From NCBI GenBank assembly GCA_003136915.1, contig PLEB01000267.1:1-5833 (forward strand): a stretch of DNA of 5,833 bases. Reading direction: 5' to 3'. The notes under the pieces are model-generated. The model did no database searches and was not told the DNA's origin. It worked only from the letters and a program-made list of their open reading frames with translations. This DNA comes from Chitinophagaceae bacterium (lineage in GTDB: Bacteria > Bacteroidota > Bacteroidia > Chitinophagales > Chitinophagaceae). Below are positions 1 through 5,735 of this stretch, one piece after another. The position numbers and the translations under genes were made by a program. The first letter of the stretch is position 1, and each line of letters opens with the position of its first letter.

Positions 1-49
1 ACCCATAACCCACAACTCATCACCCTCTTCACCCATAACTCATAACTCA
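1..49. repeat. degenerate 7-base tandem repeat
   Basis: Read on the plus strand, the units are TAACCCA, CAACTCA, TCACCCT, then an irregular CTTCACCCA, then TAACTCA and TAACTCA. The common pattern is YAACYCA with period 7. The array probably begins outside the window, because the first bases already fit the pattern. The TGA stop of the minus-strand metallophosphoesterase lies in the rightmost unit, so the repeat occupies the sequence immediately 3' of that gene. I see no hairpin in it and cannot assign a function. Confidence 0.7.
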
Positions 50-1294
50 AATCAGTTCAATCAAACTATTTTCCGGCAAAATCCCCACACGGCCGGGATA
101 TCCGATAAATCCATAGCCGCGGTTCACATAGAGTTTTTGTTTACCCTCTTCGTAAAGTCCGGCCCATTCTTTATAAACATATTGAACCGGGCTCCATTTA
201 AATCCGGGGATCTCGACCCCAAACTGCATACCATGCGTGTGCCCCGCAAGGGTTAGGTCAATATCTCCGTAATTAGGTCTCACTTCTGCATCCCAATGAC
301 TGGGATCGTGGCTCATGAGAATCTTGAATGGATATTTTTCTGCGCCGGGATAGGCTTCCCACATCTTGCCATATTTTGGAAATCGTTTTTTAGCGCTCCA
401 GTTTTCAATACCGATCAGCGCAATCTGATCACCACCTCTTTCCAGCACGACATGCTCGTTCATCAGCAATCTCCATCCCATGCCCACTTCTGTTTTTTTC
501 AGATCTTCTATATTTTGCAGGCGGGCCTCGGGGCTCGGCCAGTGAACATAATCCCCATAGTCGTGATTGCCCAGTGTAGAGAAAACACCCATTGGAGCTT
601 TCAAACGGCTGAAAACATCCACATAATCTTCCATCTCCGTTGCACGGTCGTTGATGAGGTCGCCGGTGAATAAAATCAGGTCAGGTTTCAGGTCAAGCGC
701 CATCTGAACGCCTTTTTCCACTGCTTTTTTATTAGTAAAACTTCCGGAATGAATATCGGAGATCTGAACAATCTTCAAACCTTTAAAGCCTGGAGGGAGG
801 TTTTCAAATTGCAATGGAATCCGACGGATATGGTAGTTATATTTATTACTGAACCCATAGATCAGCGATGAAAACAAAGCGCCCCCCACGCCTATCCCGA
901 GCCAGCTTAAGAACAGGGATCTGGAAACTCCTTCACCGACCTCACTCTCACCTTCTGTATTCCGGAAAAAAATCTTTCCAACACCCCATTGCATAAGCCT
1001 TCGGATATCATCGATCAGGAAAAAAACAGCCGCAAACAATTTCGCAAAGAATAAACCAATGATCGTTGCGAATATATAATTGCGCATATTCCTCGGCAAA
1101 CGGTCAATCTGGATAAAAGGCAGAAGAACAAGGAGCAGCAGAACGCCAACGGAGATGGTCCAGTAAGCCGAGTAAATGATGGTTCTTGTACGATGAGAGG
1201 ATCCCTGGGTTAAAAGTTTCACAACCTGAAAAACATACAGGTCGAGCAGAGCCATGATCAGCGCGATTATGAGGATAAAACTTGCATTGCGCAT
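47..1294 (-). CDS. membrane-anchored calcineurin-like metallophosphoesterase (YkuE/YaeI type)
   Basis: Predicted two-metal phosphoesterase of 415 residues. The catalytic domain (about 170-415) shows the family metal ligands in order: SDIH (D180, H182), GDLIND (D212), GNHD (N243, H244), SHDP (H329) and GHTHGMQ (H352, H354). In most relatives I know the last motif is GHTHGGQ. The N-terminus has four hydrophobic segments, about 5-27, 41-61, 73-95 and 129-147. Basic residues lie between segments 1 and 2 and between 3 and 4, so by the positive-inside rule the catalytic domain should face the periplasm (inference). Relatives include YkuE and YaeI, phosphodiesterases linked to envelope lipids or nucleotide sugars; the substrate here cannot be read from sequence. 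The ATG at 1294 gives a plausible first membrane helix. The gene lies 21 bases behind the flavoprotein gene and may share its transcript, but a TAATTTTG box overlaps that gene's stop codon and could start a separate one. Confidence 0.92.
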   Translation of the reverse strand: MRNASFILIIALIMALLDLYVFQVVKLLTQGSSHRTRTIIYSAYWTISVGVLLLLVLLPFIQIDRLPRNMRNYIFATIIGLFFAKLFAAVFFLIDDIRRLMQWGVGKIFFRNTEGESEVGEGVSRSLFLSWLGIGVGGALFSSLIYGFSNKYNYHIRRIPLQFENLPPGFKGLKIVQISDIHSGSFTNKKAVEKGVQMALDLKPDLILFTGDLINDRATEMEDYVDVFSRLKAPMGVFSTLGNHDYGDYVHWPSPEARLQNIEDLKKTEVGMGWRLLMNEHVVLERGGDQIALIGIENWSAKKRFPKYGKMWEAYPGAEKYPFKILMSHDPSHWDAEVRPNYGDIDLTLAGHTHGMQFGVEIPGFKWSPVQYVYKEWAGLYEEGKQKLYVNRGYGFIGYPGRVGILPENSLIELI

Positions 1295-1310
1295 AAAAAA
1301 TAATTGACAA

Positions 1311-1318
1311 CAAAATTA
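1311..1318 (-). promoter_or_regulatory. candidate -7 box for the metallophosphoesterase gene
   Basis: On the minus strand this reads TAATTTTG, a full match to the Bacteroidota -7 consensus TAnnTTTG. It overlaps the TAA stop of the flavoprotein gene and ends 16 bases before the metallophosphoesterase ATG. I see no TTG at the expected -33 distance, so it may be a weak internal promoter or chance in AT-rich DNA. Confidence 0.35.
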
Positions 1319-1813
1319 GAAGGCAATGAATTCGTCCAGTTGGGCATCGATCGATTTCAGTGTCCCGGCATGCCGCATTCCACCATTGTCGAACAGGGTG
1401 TCAACAATGGAAATAGGCAGTTTGTTCGGATGAACTGTCGTGCGCACATAATGCAGTATGCCGGTAAGATGGTCCATGCCCCTCAAATTTCCCGCCCTTC
1501 CCCTGGAAAGACCAGTGAGCAGGGCTTTTTTTTCGTACCAAACTTTTTCAATGTCACTGATATCGATCAGACATTTTAATACGCCCGGAATGCTGCCATT
1601 ATATTCCGGACTGATAAAAACAAATTTCTTCGAGGGTATCAGCCATTCCTGTTCCAGCTGCACGATGGCAGGATTCCTTTCCAGTACATTCAGATCCACC
1701 AGGGAAAGAATGTGGGCATCAATATTTTTTCCCTTAAGAAGAGACTGATAAAGTTCTGCTACCCGCAGGGTATAACTGCCCTTGCGGTTGGTTCCTGAGA
1801 TGATAAGATACAT
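1316..1813 (-). CDS. NADPH-dependent FMN reductase-family flavoprotein
   Basis: A 165-residue flavodoxin-like protein of the NADPH-dependent FMN reductase/azoreductase family (FMN_red), expected to be cytosolic and to bind FMN as a dimer. The phosphate-binding loop SGTNRKGSYTLRV lies at 6-18, directly after the first strand YLIIS. The second family motif, SPEYNGSIPGVLKCLID, covers 68-84 and contacts the flavin ring. GLSRGRAGNLRG (101-112) corresponds to the third loop near the flavin. The length is slightly below the usual 175-190. The specific substrate (quinone, azo dye, chromate, free flavin) cannot be told from sequence. The ATG at 1813 puts the first strand at the very N-terminus, as the family requires. 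A TTG-N20-TAACTTG promoter ends only 7 bases upstream of it. The gene is divergent from parA and is followed by the metallophosphoesterase gene, with no obvious functional link. Confidence 0.9.
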   Translation of the reverse strand: MYLIISGTNRKGSYTLRVAELYQSLLKGKNIDAHILSLVDLNVLERNPAIVQLEQEWLIPSKKFVFISPEYNGSIPGVLKCLIDISDIEKVWYEKKALLTGLSRGRAGNLRGMDHLTGILHYVRTTVHPNKLPISIVDTLFDNGGMRHAGTLKSIDAQLDEFIAF

Positions 1814-1820
1814 GGAAGTG

Positions 1821-1850
1821 CAAGTTAGGGTGAACCGGTATTTTTCTCAA
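1821..1850 (-). promoter_or_regulatory. candidate promoter of the flavoprotein gene
   Basis: On the minus strand TTG (1850-1848) is followed by 20 bases and then TAACTTG (1827-1821), one T short of the TAnnTTTG -7 consensus. Seven bases separate the box from the ATG. Transcription would start only a few bases before the start codon, giving an almost leaderless mRNA. The spacing agrees with the known Bacteroidota layout (-33 TTG, about 19-21 bases, -7 box). Confidence 0.5.
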
Positions 1851-1867
1851 GTCGCAGAGCAAGTTTG

Positions 1868-1875
1868 TATTTTTG
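1868..1875 (+). promoter_or_regulatory. candidate -7 box upstream of parA
   Basis: TATTTTTG is a full match to TAnnTTTG. Transcription from it would begin near 1880 and give parA a 5' leader of about 110 bases containing a 7-codon ORF. No TTG is seen at the -33 position; the nearest T-run is at 1841-1846. The alternative at 1908-1940 has better spacing but a poorer -7 box. Confidence 0.4.
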
Positions 1876-1882
1876 CACTTTA

Positions 1883-1906
1883 ATGGCTGCAACGGAGGAA
1901 AACTAA
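1883..1906 (+). CDS. possible 7-codon leader ORF upstream of parA
   Basis: ATG at 1883 opens a frame of seven codons, MAATEEN, ending in TAA at 1904-1906. It is out of frame with parA. The ATG sits exactly 7 bases after the TATTTTTG box, the same spacing seen at dapB and at the divergent flavoprotein gene. That is the only reason to list it. It contains GGAGG (1894-1898), which has no suitable start codon after it. It could be a leader peptide affecting parA expression, or chance. Confidence 0.15.
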   Translation: MAATEEN

Positions 1907-1907
1907 A

Positions 1908-1940
1908 TTTTGTACTTTTCCCGATAGGATACATCTTTAC
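1908..1940 (+). promoter_or_regulatory. alternative candidate promoter for parA
   Basis: TTTTG (1908-1912) is followed by 19 bases and CATCTTTA (1932-1939), which matches 6 of 8 positions of the common TATCTTTG form of the -7 box. The spacing is canonical. The resulting leader would be about 45-50 bases. Confidence 0.3.
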
Positions 1941-1992
1941 GAGCTTTGTCGTGTTTTGCGGCCAGGCCAGCCATCAAAAAATTGAGGGTCAT

Positions 1993-2793
1993 ATGGCAAG
2001 AATCATCGGTGTTGCAAATCAGAAGGGAGGGGTAGGAAAAACCACCTCCGCCATCAATCTGGCGGCAAGCCTTGCGGTGCTGGAATTCAAGACCCTGCTG
2101 GTGGATGCAGATCCTCAGGCAAATAGTACTACGGGGATAGGATTTGATCTGCACAATATCACGCAAAGCCTGTATGATTGCATGGTGAACCAGACTCCCG
2201 CAAAGGATGTAATTCTGAAATCAGAGGTTCCGCACCTGGATCTGATCCCTTCGCATATTGACCTGGTTGGAGCTGAGATTGAAATGATCAATTATCCGGA
2301 ACGGGAAAGTGTGCTGAAGAATATTCTGGAATCCGTACGCCCCAGTTATGATTTTATTATCATCGATTGTTCGCCTTCTCTGGGACTTATTACCGTAAAT
2401 GCGCTTACTGCCGCTGATTCGGTGATCGTTCCTGTGCAGACAGAATTCTTCGCCCTGGAGGGTCTTGGGAAATTGCTGAACACGGTCAAGATTGTACAAA
2501 GCCGCCTGAATCCGAACCTTGCAATTGAAGGAATACTGATGACGATGTATGACGGGCGGCTTCGTCTCTGCAACTCGGTGGTCAGTGAAGTGCGCAAGCA
2601 TTTTGATGAAATCGTTTTTAATACAATCATTCACCGCAATTCCAAAATCAGTGAGGCACCCAGTGTAGGAAAGCCGGTGATCCTATATGATGCATACAGT
2701 AAGGGGGCTATGAATTACCTCAATCTGGCAAAGGAGGTATTGCAAAAAAACAATATGACCAGGATGACCCAGGAAGAACGCATCCTGGAATAA
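1993..2793 (+). CDS. parA: ParA/Soj chromosome-partitioning ATPase
   Basis: A 266-residue Walker-type ATPase that drives segregation of DNA marked by ParB-parS; ATP-bound dimers bind DNA non-specifically. The deviant Walker A motif KGGVGKTT, with the signature lysine K12, lies at 11-18. Walker A' ([12 protein letters not shown]) is at 35-46 and Walker B ([11 protein letters not shown]) at 121-131. The C-terminal part carries the Soj-like [13 protein letters not shown] (180-192) and [16 protein letters not shown] (218-233). The ATG at 1993 is chosen because the conserved [13 protein letters not shown] start follows directly. The same frame is open upstream to a TTG at 1873, but those 40 residues do not resemble the family. 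A weak GAGGG (1984-1988) lies close to the ATG. parB follows after 24 bases and is probably on the same transcript. The length and order indicate a chromosomal-type system rather than a plasmid one (inference). Confidence 0.96.
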   Translation: MARIIGVANQKGGVGKTTSAINLAASLAVLEFKTLLVDADPQANSTTGIGFDLHNITQSLYDCMVNQTPAKDVILKSEVPHLDLIPSHIDLVGAEIEMINYPERESVLKNILESVRPSYDFIIIDCSPSLGLITVNALTAADSVIVPVQTEFFALEGLGKLLNTVKIVQSRLNPNLAIEGILMTMYDGRLRLCNSVVSEVRKHFDEIVFNTIIHRNSKISEAPSVGKPVILYDAYSKGAMNYLNLAKEVLQKNNMTRMTQEERILE

Positions 2794-2817
2794 GCACCAG
2801 GGGTAACAAGAACAAAC

Positions 2818-3738
2818 ATGACAACGCCGAATAAAAAAGATAAAGAAGCCCTGGGAAAGGGAATCCGCTCCCTGCTCCAGCATATTGATTCGGACCTAAA
2901 AAGCGGAGCAGAAGGATTGCGTCCTTCAATTACAGAAAATCTAACCGGTATTCAGCGCATCCCCCTGGACCTGATAGAACCGAACCCAAAACAGCCACGC
3001 CGGGACTTCGACGAAACCTCCCTGGAGGAACTTGCCGCTTCGATCCGTATGCATGATATCATTCAGCCCGTAACTATTTCGAAATTGACCGGAGGAAGGT
3101 ACAGGCTCATTTCCGGAGAGCGACGTTTTCGTGCAGCCAGGCTGGCTGGAATCAGGGATATTCCAGCCTATATACGACAAGCGAATGATCAGCAGCTACT
3201 CGAATTGGCTTTGCTGGAAAACCTCCAGCGCGAAGACCTTAATGCAATGGAAGTGGCTATCAGTTATAAGCGCATGATGGATGAACTTAATTTCACCCAG
3301 GAACAGGTGTCTGAAAGAATGGGTAAGGAAAGAAGTACCGTTGCCAATTATGTTCGTTTGCTAAAGCTGCCTCCGGATATCCAGATCGCACTCCGAAATA
3401 ATGCGATCACCATGGGCCATGCTCGTGCGCTGATCAATGTGGATACGGTTGAAAAACAATTATATCTTTTCCATGAGATCAAAACACGGTCATTATCCGT
3501 TCGGCAAACAGAAGAACTCGTTCGTAAATTATACAAAACTGCTACACGCGTTAAAGAATCTTTAAAAGGCGGCCTGTCAGAAGCTTACCGGAAAATTGAA
3601 GATACTTTAGCATCTCATTTCAGCACCCGGGTAAAACTCAGCCACAATAGCAAAGGAGAAGGAAGTATCTCTATAGAATATTATTCCGCCCAGGAGCTCA
3701 ATAAAATTCTTGATCAGCTTGGCGTGCAGATAAATTAA
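2818..3738 (+). CDS. parB: ParB/Spo0J chromosome-partitioning protein
   Basis: A 306-residue DNA-binding CTPase that loads at parS sites, slides along DNA and stimulates ParA; it also helps load condensin in many bacteria. The short N-terminal LGKGIRSLL (12-20) is the usual ParA-contacting segment, with an arginine at 17. The N-terminal domain shows box I, IEPNPKQPRRDFD (53-65), and the CTP-binding box GERRFRAARLAG (100-111), followed by ENLQREDLN (134-142). The helix-turn-helix lies in 159-183, with the conserved sequence ERSTVANYVRLLKLP at 171-185. GHARAL (200-205) is another family hallmark. Residues about 255-306 form the C-terminal dimerisation domain. The length is normal and no key residue is missing. 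I found no sequence resembling parS in the window. There is no visible promoter between parA and parB, which supports one transcript. Confidence 0.96.
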   Translation: MTTPNKKDKEALGKGIRSLLQHIDSDLKSGAEGLRPSITENLTGIQRIPLDLIEPNPKQPRRDFDETSLEELAASIRMHDIIQPVTISKLTGGRYRLISGERRFRAARLAGIRDIPAYIRQANDQQLLELALLENLQREDLNAMEVAISYKRMMDELNFTQEQVSERMGKERSTVANYVRLLKLPPDIQIALRNNAITMGHARALINVDTVEKQLYLFHEIKTRSLSVRQTEELVRKLYKTATRVKESLKGGLSEAYRKIEDTLASHFSTRVKLSHNSKGEGSISIEYYSAQELNKILDQLGVQIN

Positions 3739-3747
3739 GCGTTCGGT

Positions 3748-4515
3748 ATGAGGCAGGCAGTTTTCGTTCTCCTTATTTCTGGAATTTCTTTCATTCAGGC
3801 AAATGCGCTGCCTGTGAATCCCCTGCTCTTCAACTCTCCATCTGATATCTGCGTTGCGCATTCAGCATTCAGCGTTTTGCCTGTGATAGATACGATTCCA
3901 GAAAAAATTGACAGCAGCATGGTGCCAAAGTTGATCGTTCTGCCAGCATCGGATACCATTATTCAACGGTCCACCTCGAACACCTCAAGTGAAAAAGATT
4001 CGCTTCTCAAGAAAAAACACAATCCGCGGAAGGCGACTATTTATTCCGCCATTTTACCAGGAGCCGGCCAGATTTACAACCACAAATACTGGAAACTGCC
4101 TATTGTGTACGCAGCGGTCGGCATTCCGGTTTATGCTTTCTTTTTCAACAAGACATGGTACAATAAATGCCAATATGCACTGGTGGTTACCATTAACCAA
4201 AGTCAGGGTGACAGCCTTGCAAAAGTAGACCCCATCCTGCGGCCGTTTGTGAGTAACGGCGATGTAAATGGCATTATTACCAACAGAGACAGTTTCCGTA
4301 AGAACGAGGATTATTCGGTATTGTTTTTACTTTTGTTTTACGGATTGAATATCGTGGACGCTACGGTAGACGCCCATTTGCGGGATTTTAATGTAAATGA
4401 CGACCTGAGTTTTAAGGTAAAGCCCATGTTCATGACCAGCCCAAGCCTGACGGCCGGACTAACCTTTGTGTTTGATATTCACAAAGGAAGGGGAAGGCCA
4501 CTCAACCTGAATTAA
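3748..4515 (+). CDS. DUF5683 family envelope protein of unknown function
   Basis: A 255-residue protein recognised as the Bacteroidota DUF5683 family; no biochemical role is known to me. Residues 1-20 form a signal peptide (hydrophobic VFVLLISGISFI, cleavage likely after ANA). Residues 21-90 are a low-complexity, Ser/Thr/Pro-rich linker. The conserved domain begins at KHNPRKATIYSAILPGAGQIYN (90-111), followed by a hydrophobic stretch (about 117-134). A second hydrophobic stretch, VLFLLLFYGLNIVDATVDAHL, is at 191-211, and the C-terminus is a beta-rich tail (FKVKP, SLTAGLTFVFD). The protein is therefore probably exported and membrane-associated. It starts 9 bases after the parB stop with no promoter in between, so it is likely co-transcribed with parAB. 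The same order with parA, parB and dapB is, from memory, common in this phylum. The linker contains a 16-base tract of 7-base period (3858-3873). Confidence 0.88.
   Translation: MRQAVFVLLISGISFIQANALPVNPLLFNSPSDICVAHSAFSVLPVIDTIPEKIDSSMVPKLIVLPASDTIIQRSTSNTSSEKDSLLKKKHNPRKATIYSAILPGAGQIYNHKYWKLPIVYAAVGIPVYAFFFNKTWYNKCQYALVVTINQSQGDSLAKVDPILRPFVSNGDVNGIITNRDSFRKNEDYSVLFLLLFYGLNIVDATVDAHLRDFNVNDDLSFKVKPMFMTSPSLTAGLTFVFDIHKGRGRPLNLN
3858..3873 (+). repeat. short 7-base tandem repeat inside the DUF5683 gene
   Basis: Two full copies of ATTCAGC (3860-3866 and 3867-3873), preceded by a matching GC, give 16 bases of perfect period 7. It encodes part of the non-conserved linker after the signal peptide (around AHSAFSV, residues 37-43). 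Gain or loss of one unit would shift the reading frame. Confidence 0.5.
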
Positions 4516-4523
4516 TATCTTTG
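4516..4523 (+). promoter_or_regulatory. -7 box of dapB
   Basis: TATCTTTG is a perfect TAnnTTTG match and the commonest form of this box in the phylum. It begins at the base after the DUF5683 stop codon and ends 7 bases before the dapB ATG, so the mRNA would be almost leaderless. No TTG occurs at the expected -33 distance; the nearest TTTG copies (4465-4468 and 4471-4474) are too far upstream. Confidence 0.55.
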
Positions 4524-4530
4524 CCAACCT

Positions 4531-5247
4531 ATGCGGATAGCATTAATTGGATATGGGAAAATGGGCCGGGCCATCGAAGAAATCGCTGTGAAAAAAGGTC
4601 ATGAGATCGTATTGAAAATTGACCTCCATAATGGGCATGAATTAAATCCCCATAATTTGTCGAAAGCCGATGTCGCCATTGAGTTCACCGGCCCAGGCTC
4701 AGCCGAGTCCAACCTCAGGAAATGTCTGGAAGCAGGAATTCCGGTAGTGTGCGGATCTACGGGTTGGCTGGATCAATATGAGTCGGTGAAAAAAGCATTT
4801 GAGAATAAGGGCGGTACCTTTTTATACGCAAGTAATTTCAGCGTGGGCGTAAATATTTTCTTTGAACTGAATAAAAAGCTGGCCGCAATGATGACCGCAC
4901 ATCCGGAGTACAGCGTACAAATCCGGGAAACACATCATACCCAAAAAAAGGACGCACCCAGCGGAACGGCGATTACACTGGCTGAACAGGTTATCGAAAA
5001 TATACCATCGCTCAGATCCTGGGTTAATCGTCCTTCAGATTCAGACGCTGAACTTTCCATTATCAGTGAACGGGCAGACCCTGCACCGGGCACTCATGAA
5101 GTAATGTACAAATCCAAAATTGACGATCTGGAAATCAGGCATACTGCCCATAGCCGCGAAGGGTTTGCAGGAGGAGCCGTGCTTGCTGCCGAGTATATCT
5201 ATAATAAGAAAGGCGTTTTTTCTATGAAGAATGTGCTGGGATTTTAG
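4531..5247 (+). CDS. dapB: 4-hydroxy-tetrahydrodipicolinate reductase
   Basis: Cytosolic enzyme of 238 residues that reduces 4-hydroxy-tetrahydrodipicolinate to tetrahydrodipicolinate with NAD(P)H, a step of the diaminopimelate/lysine pathway supplying peptidoglycan. The Rossmann nucleotide loop GYGKMG is at 7-12, where many relatives have GAGGRMG. EFTGPGSA (51-58) and CGSTGW (74-79) complete the cofactor site. ASNFSVGVNIF (100-110) leads into the catalytic domain. The signature THHTQKKDAPSGTA (134-147) contains H135, equivalent to the E. coli catalytic His159, and K139, equivalent to Lys163. HTAHSREGFAGGAVLAAEY (204-222) is the conserved C-terminal motif. The protein is shorter than the E. 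coli enzyme (273 residues) but normal for this phylum. The ATG at 4531 is fixed by the MRIALIGYG strand. It has its own -7 box and probably also receives read-through from parAB-DUF5683. Confidence 0.96.
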   Translation: MRIALIGYGKMGRAIEEIAVKKGHEIVLKIDLHNGHELNPHNLSKADVAIEFTGPGSAESNLRKCLEAGIPVVCGSTGWLDQYESVKKAFENKGGTFLYASNFSVGVNIFFELNKKLAAMMTAHPEYSVQIRETHHTQKKDAPSGTAITLAEQVIENIPSLRSWVNRPSDSDAELSIISERADPAPGTHEVMYKSKIDDLEIRHTAHSREGFAGGAVLAAEYIYNKKGVFSMKNVLGF

Positions 5248-5302
5248 CCGGCCCGGAGTTTTGTTGAAACTGTTTATCGCCTGAACTGTTATTATTTTCA
5301 TA

Positions 5303-5309
5303 TAACTTG
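5303..5309 (+). promoter_or_regulatory. candidate -7 box of the Rrf2-family gene
   Basis: TAACTTG is the same heptamer found as the -7 box of the flavoprotein gene, and it lies 15 bases before the Rrf2 ATG. A weak dyad GTTAT (5288-5292) / ATAAC (5302-5306) overlaps it and could serve autoregulation, but 5-base arms are little evidence. No -33 TTG is at the right distance. Confidence 0.3.
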
Positions 5310-5324
5310 TAACTAAAGCGCCGT

Positions 5325-5735
5325 ATGCTATCAAAAAAAACCCAATACGCTTTTCAGGCCCTTATGTACTTGTCTGAGCATTCAAACGAGGGGCCTGTTT
5401 TGATTGCCGAGATCTCAAAAAAGAAAAAAATTCCGCTGAAGTTTCTCGAAAATATCCTCCTGGAGTTAAGAAAAGCCGGCATCCTGGAAAGTAAAAAAGG
5501 AAAGGGCGGCGGCTATTTTTTTGCAAAAGATCCTGACGCAGTCACCCTGGCAACGGTAATGCGACTTATAGATGGACCGATTTCTCTTCTTCCCTGCGTA
5601 AGCCTGTATTTTTATGAAAAGTGCTGGAACTGCGATGAAAAGCATTGCGGGCTTCACGAGGTATTGATTCAGGTCCGCGATGCCAATTTGCGTTTATTGG
5701 AGAAGAAGACGATTGCGGATTTGAGAAAAAAGTAA
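5325..5735 (+). CDS. Rrf2-family transcriptional regulator, probable Fe-S or redox sensor
   Basis: A 136-residue winged-helix regulator of the Rrf2 family (relatives: IscR, NsrR, RsrR, CymR). The N-terminus MLSKKTQYAFQALMYLSEH is the typical first helix. The helix-turn-helix covers about 25-52 (IAEISKKKKIPLKFLENILLELRKAGIL). The glycine-rich wing KGKGGGYFFAKDP (58-70) follows, and then the long dimer helix. Four cysteines, C91, C100, C103 and C108, with H111 nearby, sit where IscR and NsrR bind their cluster, so sensing of oxygen, nitric oxide or iron-sulfur status is plausible. Their spacing (C-x8-C-x2-C-x4-C) differs from IscR. The length matches the family. It is 77 bases after dapB with its own -7-like box, and no terminator is visible between them. 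Its targets cannot be deduced; Rrf2 regulators often control their own promoter. The stop codon lies inside the left arm of an AT-rich inverted repeat. Confidence 0.92.
   Translation: MLSKKTQYAFQALMYLSEHSNEGPVLIAEISKKKKIPLKFLENILLELRKAGILESKKGKGGGYFFAKDPDAVTLATVMRLIDGPISLLPCVSLYFYEKCWNCDEKHCGLHEVLIQVRDANLRLLEKKTIADLRKK

Larger units (their letters stand above)
1816..1880. repeat. inverted 8-base repeat AAGTGCAA / TTGCACTT in the divergent promoter region
   Basis: AAGTGCAA (1816-1823) and TTGCACTT (1873-1880) are perfect reverse complements 49 bases apart. Each arm contains the last bases of a -7 box for one direction (TAACTTG on minus, TATTTTTG on plus) and the first bases of the expected transcript. 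They could be matching operator half-sites or simply similar promoter 3' edges. The gap is too long for an ordinary hairpin. Confidence 0.5.

Noticed and set aside
1..49. Left-edge repeat as a CRISPR array
   Set aside because: Units are 7 bases, degenerate and without unique spacers.
296..673. 125-codon plus-strand ORF opposite the metallophosphoesterase
   Set aside because: It overlaps the conserved catalytic domain on the other strand, has no motif and no promoter; it is a reading-frame shadow.
1216..1234. GTTTCAC ... TGAAAAAC, reminiscent of a parS half-site pair
   Set aside because: The parS consensus is a 16-base palindrome with the halves directly adjoining (TGTTTCACGTGAAACA). Here the halves are interrupted and the central CGTG is missing, so no parS is called.
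1891..1900. GGAGG at 1894-1898 as a Shine-Dalgarno sequence for parA
   Set aside because: It is nearly 100 bases from the parA ATG, no start codon follows at a working distance, and genes of this phylum seldom use such sites.
1873..1992. In-frame N-terminal extension of ParA from a TTG at 1873
   Set aside because: The 40 extra residues do not resemble ParA, the conserved [13 protein letters not shown] start is at 1993, and both candidate promoters fall at or inside the extension.
2221..2634. 137-codon minus-strand ORF opposite parA, and similar antisense ORFs opposite other genes
   Set aside because: They have no recognisable domains, have compositions typical of reverse-frame translation and lie wholly within strongly supported genes.
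5245..5275. GCCGGC palindrome and AGTTT-TGTTG-AAACT dyad after dapB as a terminator
   Set aside because: The stems are only 5-6 bases and are not followed by a T-run; there is no convincing terminator.
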